This document shows positions 1 to 12,100 of a stretch of DNA of 64,000 nt, piece by piece. The notes under the pieces were generated by a model that was not told the origin of the DNA, ran no database searches, and was given only the letters and a program-made list of their open reading frames with translations. Origin of the DNA: Protonemura montana (lineage: Eukaryota > Arthropoda > Insecta > Plecoptera > Nemouridae). A program made the translations under genes and the position numbers. The stretch covers positions 17,703,940 to 17,767,939 of the forward strand of contig OX387606.1 of NCBI GenBank assembly GCA_947568835.1, given 5' to 3'. Each line of letters begins with the position of its first letter. Position 1 is the first letter of the stretch.

Positions 1-211
1 GTTACGATAATTATTTCATGCATAATTAAATTAATCAATTATCATACCAATATGAATTTATCTAAAACCTTTCTCCTTCTAAGCCACCATTAATCTTAAG
101 TCAGAAACTTGGAGCAATGAATTACCAATCCAATAATTGGACATCGCATCTCGCTAGTGCAATTAATCCCATACCTAGTTCAGATAAATCGCTATTCGAA
201 TAAGTGCTTAC

Positions 212-2214
212 CGCATGGAGGAGCAAAGAAGTTGAAAAATGAATCAGTTTTCACTGTCTTGGTTACTGTGCGCACAGACCCTCTTGACTTGTGCTTCTGC
301 TTCTTCTTGATAGTTTTCATTGTAACATTCTTTCCCTTCTTCCAGTCAATTTCGCAACCGGTGCATTTGAAGATTTCGGGCCCCTCAAACGAGAACGGAT
401 CGGAATCGTCTGGTGCGCATTTCATCTCATAAACTTTAGTCAGAACAGTGTTGTTGAAGAAGTCATTCGGAGAGAAGTGGAATTCCAACGCAAAACCCTA
501 GAAAAATAGAGACAATTTGTTTAAAATGCTGAACAAGAACTATTCAACCAAGCATAACTATAATGGGAATTGCCTTGGTTTAGGGAGACTTGGCACCATC
601 AGCTGTTTCAACGTCAACTTTTAGAGTGGGTATCATTAGACCAGTGAGAGACTAGTCTGAATTGAGTTATGAACATTGCTGTCCATCTTGCACATTGCAC
701 TAAAAATGCGGATTGTGGGGTTTTCCAACAGAATAAGATGCAATCGTCTCCACCTGACCACAGGCCTAGGCATCTCCGACAAGAAACATCATTTCTCCAT
801 TCTTTCTAGTACCACCACGCCTCACTATGAGGCCGCCCGTCTAGAGCGTTCTAGAATCCTTTCTCAGACCTTCCCGAGGCCAGCTGAGTAACTGGTACTC
901 TGTGCATCGGCCCCTAATGCAAGATTCCCACTGGCCACAGATAACCAATCAAAAAGTGACACAGAAGCTATCATCACATGGGCAACTACATTAAGTTTAA
1001 CTAATAATACAGAACACAGTCAAAATGCAAATAGAAAAACACCCTCAGATTTCCAAAATATCTTTAAGCAGATATATCGTAAGACCAGTGAGAGACTAGT
1101 CTGAATTGAGTTATGAACATTGCTGTCCATCTTGCACATTGAACTAAAAATGCGGATTGTGGAGTTTTCCAACAGAATGCGATGACTACGTCTCCACCCG
1201 ACCACAGGCCTAGGCATCTCAGACAAGAAACATCAATTCTCCATTTTTTCTAGTACCACCACGCCTCACTATGAGGCCGCCCGTCTAGAGCGTTCAAGAA
1301 TCCTTTCTCAGACCTTCCCGAGGCCAGCTGAGTAACTGGTACTCTGTGCATCGGCCCCTAATGCAAGATTCCCACTGGCCACGGATAATCGATCAAGACA
1401 AAGGAGGAACGATCATCATTGGGTTGTTTATTAAAAGGAAAGAAATGCTACCTTATTCTATCTGGATTATTATCTGGAAAATACTGATGTTCAAATGTAA
1501 CTATAGTTCCCCAAATGCATTTTTGTATACAAACCATAGGATCTTCTTTGAGGAACAGCACTTTAATATCAGCCAGGGTTTTCAAAATTGGTTCGTCATG
1601 TTCTTGCACCATTTCGGCAAGCATCTGGACATTCTTGAAGATGGTCAACCAAAATTCAGGAACACCCTTGGTATCTTCATTCATGTTATTCCTAAACAGC
1701 ATGAAAAAAAGGTTAATTCCCAGAAACAAAGTAAAAATAATCAACACGAGTAAAACAAATCGTACTTCTTTTCAGGTTTTTCAGCATCAACATCTTCAAT
1801 CTTGACTTTGGTCTTTAAGTCGGCACTAATGTCATCCTTTTCATCTTCAGATTCAAATTGGCTCTCTTCATCAGTTGGTTCATACAGGCCGGAAATTATT
1901 TGACCACGTTTAGCATACAAAGGGGAGTACAATTGATGGTATTTAACTTCCAATAAATGAACCTCTTCATAAAATTTTGCCTCTAAGTTGATGGTGCCTA
2001 TTTGGAGATTCTTGAGAGCCTTTATCCTTCGCTTGACTGAGTCCGGAAGAGCGTTCAACGCTTCTGCATGCATGCGCCCTTGCAAAGCAGCCAGGATGTC
2101 AGGGCGGTTAAGGAACTGTCTAGCCGCTACTGAGTTATTCGGGGCATCCTCCTCTTCCTCGGTATCGTCGATATCATCAGCGGAGTCTCCAACACGTTCA
2201 GGTGGATGAGCCAT
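212..2214 (-). CDS. Nap1: Nucleosome assembly protein 1 (NAP1), 3' end outside the window
   Basis: Histone chaperone of the NAP/SET family, which binds H2A-H2B and moves between cytoplasm and nucleus. Coding exons in transcription order are 2214-1766, 1691-1535 and 497-212. The splice phases fit (AA|G, then phase 0), giving 297 residues plus one base before the frame continues off the left edge. The start MAHPPERVG follows a splice acceptor at 2226, so exon 2 begins at 2225 in the 5' UTR. Seen: an acidic N-terminus (DDIDDTEEEEDAP), the long dimerisation helix (LEAKFYEEVHLLEVKYHQLY), the NAP core GVPEFWLTIFKN and QEHDEPIL, then LEFHFSPNDFFNNTVLTK, and the basic stretch TIKKKQKHKSRGSVRTVTK. All are diagnostic of NAP1. 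The C-terminal acidic tail is not in the window. Intron 1 is only 74 nt. Intron 2 (498-1534) contains a tandem duplication. Confidence 0.93.
640..952. repeat. Copy 1 of a ~313-bp duplicated segment in NAP1 intron 2
   Basis: This segment begins with accagtgagagactagtctg. It recurs at 1084-1396 with about 95% identity by eye and an offset of 444 bases. It contains one open frame that is not conserved as a protein between the copies. I see no terminal inverted repeats and no tRNA-like boxes, so the family is unknown. Confidence 0.9.
1084..1396. repeat. Copy 2 of the ~313-bp duplicated segment
   Basis: Direct repeat of 640-952 in the same orientation, inside the same NAP1 intron. The differences are scattered substitutions and short indels. 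About 130 bases of non-duplicated DNA separate the copies. Confidence 0.9.
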
Positions 2215-2828
2215 TTTCAGACAGACTGGGAACAAACAAAACGTCAAATTTCCAATCACGGCTTTAACATCTTGGTTAAGGCATTTTTTATCACATGTAA
2301 CCAAGCACATAAGGGGCTAACACGGCATTAAATCCATTATAGTCAACTCTATTACGAAAAGTCTGCAAGGCGTAGAAATACAAATCACGACTAATGTTAA
2401 GCAAAATTATAGTGCTCTTGCGAGAAAATTTGAGGTTTACCGATCTCATGGTCAAAAACAAATGAATGAATTGCGCAACTACGCCTTTAGCTTTAGGGGA
2501 TAAATATAAATTTTTGTTCAGGACGCGAAACGTTAAGGTGCATAGATATTAAAAAAACTTATAAAATGCTATTGTATTGCATCTTTTTAAAGAACGACAG
2601 TGTGTGATAGTTCATGCAGTCGGCGAAATCTGATAGGTACGAAGAGTCCCTCGGCACATGGGCGAAAAGTTCGCAGGAGAATAAAAAGCGATGTAATATC
2701 TCAATGGCGTGAATTATGCACTAAATAAGACACCATGTAAAATAAAAACAAACGTTATAAACTAGGACGTCCACAATTGTTGGTTGTAAATCGCTATCGA
2801 GTGAAATATGTCTCTTTGTTTCCCTCAC

Positions 2829-2940
2829 CTTTTACCGCTCGCAGTCTTTGATCGGAGAAGATGGAGTCATGCAAACACGCACACTTCGCCGGAAGTGTGT
2901 TTGTACATCACAGCCACCCCGACTTATTATAGGGTTTTTT
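2829..2940 (-). other. Nap1: Probable non-coding first exon and promoter of NAP1
   Basis: On the minus strand a strong donor (AAAAG|GTGAGG) ends at 2829. It would pair with the acceptor at 2226, just before the NAP1 start codon, giving a 0.6 kb 5' UTR intron. The upstream boundary is a guess; the exon lies in a GC-richer patch. There is no transcript evidence. Confidence 0.5.
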
Positions 2941-5900
2941 ACAGCCTTCTGAATACGCGCGGTATTCCAAACTAATCCACCGCAAATTACGAATGTATGG
3001 TGATGTATTTACTGCGCTTAAGACAAGTATATAGTATCTGTATGAGCAATATTATTGAAGAAATAAGATATGTTTATCAATATATATAAATATATATATA
3101 TAGCCACTTATACATATATAAGGCTGCTGTTTGGAAATGCGGAAATAGTTGTTTGAAAAAAATTAATTGTTACCTGAAAGATTGCAACAAATTAAAAAAA
3201 TAACTCTTCCAGCTTTCTTGTTCTGCACTAATTTCCAAAACGATCTGGTCACAAACTTAATCTGGTCGTAAATGAACTTCCAAAAATGTCTACTAAATTC
3301 ATACTTGGTGGTGTAGTTGATGGTTGTGCTCTGTTTTTAGGAAAGGACCTTAATCAACGTTTCGCTGGAGTTGGCTCCGACATCTTCGGAACTGGAGGCG
3401 CCAACTCCGGCAAAATGCCGATCAAGAACATTTTTAGGACCAAAAGCCAATCAAAACAGTGCACAACCGTCAATTAAATCACCATCTTATATCCGATCAC
3501 GGCTCTGAACCACTTTGCCATTCCAAATTCATACCCATTATATTTTAACTAGCTGGCGTGCATCACATTCTTAACGACCCTACGAGGATATTGTGTCCAA
3601 TCCAAATATAAACAAACAATTCAGAATTTTTGGGTGTTTATTAAAATATCTAAAATTTTAACACTGTAACATCCAACAAGAACTTAAAAACTGAGACTTT
3701 ATTCACAAATCACAATCTTACAGCACTTTGTGCAATTCATAAATATATACACTATTAGGTACTTTAAAATATTGTTACATAAATCTGTGCACAGAAAATC
3801 TCAATATTCAGTAGTGCCTACATAAATCATAAAATACATTGGATAATGTAACTAAAATTAGCACTCAAAAATAATGCGTGCTTATTTTTTGCTGTGGGTG
3901 GTGACACAATTAATATAATATGCTTTTAATGTTAAGTCAGTTTCCCTACGGGTTACCAGAACTAAGTACATTCTTGTCTTTCCATTGTAACTACTAAGAT
4001 CATGTTATAAAAACACAGCCATCCTTTACCAAAACTCACAAAGCCCCACAGCTCAGTAAAAATCTCTGCCAATTTTCAATAAAAGGAAGAAGATTGACAT
4101 AAGGCAATTATTTTCTTTAACAAAAGTTTGTTAGTAGCGTGGCTAGAAGCTGTACATGCAAATTCAGTAACATACACCGTTAAAATTTATTTAAGCTGGT
4201 AGGCATTTAACATATGTAGCTAGCAGATTATTGGCATTTTAGCATCTACCACAGAATTCTGGTAATCAAACGTCTTCAACCTTATGGCCAACAATCAAAT
4301 AAATGTCTAGATTATCATTGACTGCCGTAAAACCAACCTGTTTTCATGACATTAATTAAGTTATCACTGTTAGCATTTACCTCAATTTGGAAATCTAAAT
4401 AGGGTAAATGATCAAACAATCATTTTTAGAATCAAGTGAAATGAGTCATTAAAACAAGTTTAACTTTAATATTAATTACATTAAAATCAAATAATAAATA
4501 TATGGTATACATGACCAAAATTGGTATTGTCACTGATAGCACATGACTACCCATTACTGTTTTGTATTTTGGAAGTACTCTTTTCACGATTGTGTTGGTT
4601 AGCCCACCAACCAAAGCACATTGCTGGTGCACATGATGCACCCCAAGTTCACACAAACCACCCTATCACATTCTACCATTTTAATCATGTTATCTTTTCT
4701 GAGAATGTGGATGCAAACATCAAATGTTTATGAAACATCTCAAAAATATTTTTATTTGAAAAGGTTTGAAAACCAAAATATTTAAATGGAGAAATAAAAA
4801 GGAAATGCAACTTGCCTCGGTAGAAAAAGCCGATTGCAACAGATAAAGAGAGAAACCACGACTCGATAATTGCCTTGCTCATGTGAGAAAAATTAGTTGT
4901 CTATTTAACGATAAATTACATATATCTCACGTAAACAATAGAACACATGAAAGTCATGGTGCCACTCTTTCTCTGTTGCAAACAGTAATTTCTGCCACAA
5001 TCAGTTCTGTTTCATTATTTCCTCTTCCCAATCCTTAGTAAGAACTACCAACACCTTATTGGACAACATTCATTTCACTTTTCAAAATAAAAGCAAGTCC
5101 TTCACCTTCACCATTGTTTGGTTTATTTGGTGGATCTGCAAAGAAGTAGAAATAAAAAACCCTTCCTGTGTCTTCAGATTGCCTCACAAAGTACATTCTG
5201 CTTTCTTTTCTGGGCTTACTAACATTTGCAGTAAATTTAAAACTTGAAAATTAAAATACAATTAGATATTTTCAATAAATCTTTTCTATTCCCTTCCTAG
5301 TAATGATAAATAGACCATTTGGTCAATAATACACAGGATTTATTCAAAACAACAAATAAGGCATGAAAGACCTCTGGATTGTAAATCTAGTGACCACAAC
5401 CTTCTGTACCGTTTGCACTAGAGAACCTTTCAGAAATTCACAGACAAGGTAAATAAAATCAACCTCTAGTTTTAAGTTGTTAGTAATAACTTACTATGTT
5501 ACCTATGACCCCTATTTGCCACTTAGTATAAGTAGGTGTCAGCACCATAATTAAGCGAATTGCCATGTAAGAATTAATCTAGAAGCTACAGGTAAAATGG
5601 AACTTTCCACAAGCACTCTTGGAGAGTAATGTAGTCTATATTCAGTACCTGTATGATTACATACTTTGTAACAAGATACTGCACAAGCTGTGCACCGCAG
5701 GGTTCGTTATCAATAGGTCAAGGCCCTTCTGATCCTCGGCGATCTAATTGTAGTTAGGATTCATAACAATAAGTTATTTAGTAAAATATCTTTAAAAACT
5801 CCAAGTCACTCGCCAAAGAGCAAATTGTCGGAAGATTATGTGTGTTATTGCTTCGTTATTCACTTTCAGCAAGTCTAAAATATTTGAGCCTGCAAATATT

Positions 5901-6167
5901 ATTAATTGTCAAACAGTACAACTTTGCAAGTTACTTCTTTTTATTCTTGGAAGACAATTCCATTATATGTTAACAACTGATGTGTTTATCATCAACTCTG
6001 GAAGGAGTTCTAGCTGTTAACACTCCCAGATTTTCATGAATGATAAAAAAACTAATATAAAACGCAAAGAAAAAACAAATACAAGTGCAGAGCATGTACT
6101 TGTCAACTGCCAAACAGTACAGTACCGCAACTAAAGTGCTAACTCTGAAACGCCCGATTCGGCTGCA
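2941..6167. other. Intergenic DNA between NAP1 and STIM
   Basis: The stretch is AT-rich with no convincing gene. It holds the upstream region of NAP1, an AT microsatellite near 3080-3102, and at the right side the 3' UTR of STIM (reading leftward from 6168). Candidate minus-strand AATAAA signals lie at 5940-5945 and 5341-5346. A 63-codon open frame at 3286-3477 has no recognisable domain and is not supported. Confidence 0.6.
3080..3102. repeat. AT microsatellite
   Basis: An almost pure run of TA dinucleotides, interrupted by AAA, in intergenic DNA. Confidence 0.85.
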
Positions 6168-9100
6168 TCACGATTGAGTCACCTTGGTCTTGCTCTTGCG
6201 GCTGAACGGAAATAGCTTGCGTTTCTTTCTCCGGAGCTCCTCGGCGTCTGCTGTCGAGTTGGAGTCAGTGGAATAAACTTCGTCCTCCATCGAAGGCATC
6301 TCGGGGATCGTCTTACGGACACCGGAGTGCCCTTGGGAGTGAGAAGTTCGAGGTGGCGGACCATCGAGGAACGTCTCTGAATGAGATTGATTCAGATGTG
6401 GTGGCGTGGGCTGCAAAATAATTATCATATGTTTGAAATTTGAATGGTCATGAGCCGTTGGCCTGACGTTTAGAGCCGTAAGCTGATGGTAAAGTATGAA
6501 AATTTTTTGCTCTGTTAGAAATTACTTCCAGACTGCATGTCATTCATATGGACTAGGGGCACACTGTAAAAGAGACAGAGACGCCAACTGTTTCACCAAG
6601 ACAAATATTAATATTATATTTCACACAGCGCTTGCAGTGCAATCAGCCAAAGTTCAAATTATGTTAGTACCTATTATAAGTTCTGCAAAAGCGAACAACA
6701 AGAGGAAATGAGTAATTACAGCTATTTTCTTTCCAATTGGTCAATTTACATTATTAAGGTGTCCGTCAAAACAAAATGACACTTGAACCCTATTAAGTAA
6801 AAATCATAAGCAAGAAACTCACCTCTCTGTGCATATCTTGACTGTACGAACGTACCATAGCACCATTTGTCTTTTTCTTATCCTTATTTGCAACGTCCTC
6901 AGCAGTCCAGCTGCTAAGGAAAGTCACAAACATACAGTTATTATAAAATGAGAATTTTCTTGAAATAGTTTATCCATTGCATATTTATCACTGTCGCTGC
7001 AACTTGCCTGGTATCTCCCCCTACAGTAAAGTGAACGTTGCCAGCAAGGCTCCGGGTCTCTGTTTTCAGATCATCTTCTTGGTCTGGTTTGCCGGTTTCA
7101 CTTCCCGACGAGTCAGCAGGTTCGCCTTTCCACAGTAGGCTGTCCAAAGCTGTAAACAAGAGCCTCCGTACATTCTGCGTAACATAACTGTGCACATTCA
7201 ATAAAAAGGTTTAAGATAAAAGGCATAAAATTACACCATATCTCAAATACATTAACTTATTTAGTTATAGCCAAGCAAGATAAAGGAACAACTAGCTTGC
7301 CTGCAATAGACTAACAACTTTGGTACCCTTGGCTACGATCTGTTTGCCACGGGAAATACTTTACTGGCTTACAAAATATAACTGGTGATTGACTAATTTG
7401 ACACCTTGTTAACATAATCAAAGAGAAAGGCCAGTCTTAGCAAATTTTGGCCAGCATCCAACTTAATCATTCATTGTTGATATTGATAGTATTTTAGCAG
7501 CAGAACATGCAACTATACTGTTATCAAATTAAAACCATAAATGAGATCTGATTTGAATGTTTCTGTGCAGAAAAAAACAAGTTACTTCTAGTGAATCCAA
7601 GTACATAAAAACAGCTTGTTGAAAATTACTTGTTAAAGAATTAGTTGGTTATTAGTGGAGTAAAATGACACAAAACTAAAATTGAACATATATAAGACTT
7701 GAGCTAACTCAAAGCACAGAAGCATAAAGAACAAAGAAAGTATGACAGAAGCGGTACATTAATTATCATTAATTAATTACCTACCAATAGCAGGTGACGA
7801 AGCACTAATTCTCACGCAAAAATCCTCGATCGGCAAACTAAAGAGTTGTAACTTTTTCAAACTTCTACCAAGCAATGGAAAAGCACTTTGGTGTTCATGG
7901 AAAGTGAAAATAAAGGCAACTTAAAGGTATGGTTGATCCGATCACCAAAAATAACGTGTTGTGGGACGACTTAACCCCAAGACCTTGTACCTGCTAGTAG
8001 TAGTTTTGAAAATACACGAAGATGGTACAAAATATAATTACTTTGTGGTGTTACTCCATCTCCAAAGTACAAGAGACAAACTAAAAATTGGATTCTGTCA
8101 TTTTCGTCCCAAAACACCAAACGTTTGATAATTCGGAATACCAAAACTAACAAAAAGGTGCACAAAATAAAATGTAATATGGTATAATATCAAGTAAATT
8201 AGTAGGGACAACAGAAATCACAGTATACTCAACACAAAATCAACTTGGATCTACATCTAGTTTTCTAATCAATCAAGTAATTCTAGTTAGTTATTTAGTA
8301 ACATAATAAAATGTCAATCAGATTCAATGAGATTAAATTTAATGTTGAATAATTAAATAGTATTGTATCAAAAAGGAAACTGTTCACAAAATAAATGTAA
8401 AAAATTTGGTGAGTAGTTCAAGTGGTGTCATCCAAGAATATGGTTGAAAAACAAATTCATTGCAAAAGGTTCAGTCAAAACAAACCAGGTCGATTAAAAT
8501 GCAGAATAATAACAAATATTTTAGCAGAACAACCGGACTTTTTATGCATGTGACGTCCTTTTAAATTAGAATAAATACCTTATCAAAAATAACGTAGTAA
8601 ATAACAAGCTAAGGATGGAGTAGCACAGACTAAGAAGACAAACATAAATAAAGTAAAGCAAAGCCTCATAATGTGCAAATGAAATCATAATGGTGAACAA
8701 TCCAGACTATATAGGCAATAAATATTGAACTAATAATAAGGCAAAGGAAAAACATAACATAGGTATTTGACCTTGCACATTATAAGCTAATTACCTTTTC
8801 ATTTGCCAAATTAACTACCAGAAGCTTGAAATTAAATATGTATAATTATAACCAAGTCAATGCCTTGCCATGGTGATAAGGCTTACAACTTGCATCCCAT
8901 CAGCTTAAATTTCATAGACTTACAACTCAAAACTTACTTGTACATAAAGTTCAATAAAAATGAGGTACTTGTTCTTAGTACAGATCAATAAATTACTACC
9001 GAATACTGACCATACATCAGTCATCCCTAGACATTGAACAAACAATAATTTAAGTATCTGATTATTTCATAATTGACACTAAGTTAAGTAAACATGTTTG

Positions 9101-12100
9101 CATGCTTCAACAAACTGAATAAAAGGACACAGCTACCAACTCTTTCAAACGCATGCACTTTTTTACTTCATTGCCAGCTGCTTGATAAGAATGCACAAAA
9201 ATATTGAGTTTGAAGCCACAAATGGATTATTTTGAGCAGTCTGCCGTAGAGTGGACAACAACCAATCAAAGATGTTCCGAGTCTTCATCTTGAGAGTTGG
9301 TGTTCTTACCTGCTGATGGAGTGTACACAGAACTGGTGTCGTCGTCCAAATCATCTTGACTGCTGCTTATCCGCCCTGCAATGCGACCAGTGAAAAGTTG
9401 TAAGAATAATATACTGTTTTAAATCAAGAGCGAATAAGATTCAGATACCGGGTTGGAAAGTAAGCTTGGAGATTGACAGTTGAATGCGCTCATAATTTAA
9501 ATTAAAACCATTCGTAACAGCCGATGCCACCACAAAAACTGTTTGGTTTCTCGGGGAAGACATCCGGCACCGTGACTTGATTTTTGCTCAAGGCTCAATG
9601 TTAGACTTCTCCAACATCCACCACAGCTGTTCACATGGCTTTAACCACTGCCTCCTGTTACCATTACATTAGAACATCATAAAAACCTTGCGTCATATAA
9701 ACCTTGTTGTATGTACTGACTATGTAATAAACTGTGAAATGCATTGTCTACAACTCTCCTATTGATAAATGGACGATAAACATACGAAACTAAAAAAATT
9801 ACAAACCGTGTTCTTAACAGACTGTTCACATGACACTAAAAAGTTTTAAAATATAATACCTGAAAGGATAAATCCCGCTTACCTCTGAGCCCAATTCCCC
9901 TTCCGTTATTCCGATAAAGTACGGTCTCTAGATACTGAAGGCCACTGTTGTTGATCAGGTTGAATCCACACAGCTGCTCTATCTGTTTCCAACGATGCAC
10001 GCGCTCCTGTAGCTCAGTGGTGACCTCGTTGAGCGACGTGCGTGCCTCCACGATGCTGCGGTCAACCTCGTCGATAGATTTGCCGTGCGTCGATACGAAA
10101 GCGCCCACGAGACTCGAACGTTTTTTGCGCAGTTTCTCGCACTGAGGTATGAAGAAAGCTTGGTTTAAAATGACAGAGAGGTTGCTGGATAATTTAGCTA
10201 TGTAAAAAGGAGTGATTTTTTTAAAGATTCTGTGAGATCTGGTTTTGGTGAAAAGTCTGGTTTAACCTCAAGTTGAAAACATGCAATAAAGCTGAAATCA
10301 ACAGCCCACTAACGTGGACACGCTCAGGTATGTAACTCGGGATAAAAATTCTTACAATTTAAAATTATAAATCTTTTTCTATTTACAATCAGATTTATGT
10401 ACATCTCAAGCCCAAGCCCAAAACAGTTTTAGAGTGGGATTATGTATTCCCTTTTGTGTTCTTATACTATTAATCAAAAGTTTTGGACCTGGCCAATAAA
10501 CAGCAATAAGTGCTTGAAAGGTGTAAAAAGAAAATAAGGGGGAGAACCCCTATAATCAGTTTTGAGATTTAACTTTATCACTGTACAAATATCACCTGGC
10601 TTAAATTACCTGCAACTTCCCTGCATCATAAAACATTTGTCATCTGATATATTTACAATCCTATCCTAATCTCCTAAGCTTCATGCAGCTTTGCTTTCCC
10701 GGAATGTGTAGGATTGCAGAAATTAAATTGAAATGAAATTGGATGACTAATTTACTATTTTTTGCTTTAACTTACATTCAACAATTCTCCTGCCAAGCAG
10801 ATCAACAAATTACTTTAATTGAATTTCTAGTGTAATCTTTACAGTTAAAAAATAAAATTTCGACCAAGGGCCTATCTCTCCACGGCTGCTTCTATTTTAA
10901 CAAGTTTCTAATCAAAGAGCAATCTCATTTTTTTATGTAGAAATAAGATGCAAATATATAAAAAAAACTATCAAAAAATGTATTTAGAAATCAATCACAA
11001 AGATTCTTAAAAACACAATACTTAAGTCAGAGATGAGCGAGAGTAAGGAAATTTACTACGATGATGCTTTCTCAGTCATTAGCATCAAGCAGGTATGTTA
11101 ATTCCTTGCTGAGCGGCAATACATTTTATGACCAGTTGGCTAGTTAATCCCCTTCTTAATAACTCCTCAGCAAACAAAACAAAATCAAAACAAAGCATAG
11201 TTATAAACCTATATTCAAGTTTGGTTGTTCTTTGAAACCATCCTTATGCCACCGGCATGATATGAATTTGAAAATAAAACATATACATTCAATTATTTAC
11301 CAACACCTTGCAAATCATCGACCCTCGCCTCATAGCTGTTTGACCACGGAAATAAGCACGTTATAAAAGTCATCCGGATGCTGAATATGGCGCAGCACTT
11401 ACTGCTTCGCGGGCTTGCTGCAATTGCTTCTCAGCAGAGATCTTCTTCTTGACGTACGCCTTGTTCTCGATCTCGTGGGTCAGTTGCAGCCACTGCTGCA
11501 GTCCGGTGGGCGGTGCCCAGCATCGGTCCTCCAGCTCTACCTCTGCACGCTGCAGCTCTCCACGCAGAAGCTGCTCGAAAACAACCAGGCAAGTCTTGGA
11601 TGTGTTTGGAACGTGTTTAATGGCACAAGTCAACTTAATTCAGCCTAAAAAATTCAATCCTAACCCTAAGCGCATTTGATGACATTTTCTGTGTAGTTTT
11701 TCCAGTTTAAAGTCGAGCTTCCTTTCATACCCGTTCAAGTCCTCGCTTTTGCATCGTAAAATTGTTAATTTTTATTTTACATGAAATTATTGGGAGTTGA
11801 TATGATTATTTAAGTCTGAGGATGTAAAAAGAAGCATTTTTGGGAGGCCTACTTTTGAAACTGAATAATGAAAACTAAATTTAAACAAGTTTAAATTATG
11901 TTACCTATCCAGGCACGTATTAACTTTTGTGTTTGGTTTACAGTGCAAGCTCTTTTTGGATTGATTTTTTTGTCCTAGCCAGGACAATGTCAGATGTTTC
12001 AACAGAGGACGCGCTGCCATCTTTAGGGTGAGGCTTTATTAGACCCACCAATTTAAAAGCTATCTGTATGGATTTGGTTGCACTAGATTTTATGGCAAAA

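Noticed and set aside
3286-3477. 63-codon plus-strand frame between NAP1 and STIM
   Set aside because: It starts with ATG but shows no domain, splice context or similarity I recognise; a frame of this length occurs by chance in this much DNA.
6297-6326. EB-binding (SxIP) motif in the STIM tail, because RKTIPEMP is present
   Set aside because: The motif needs Ser/Thr two residues before Ile-Pro; here that residue is Lys (KTIP), so it does not fit.
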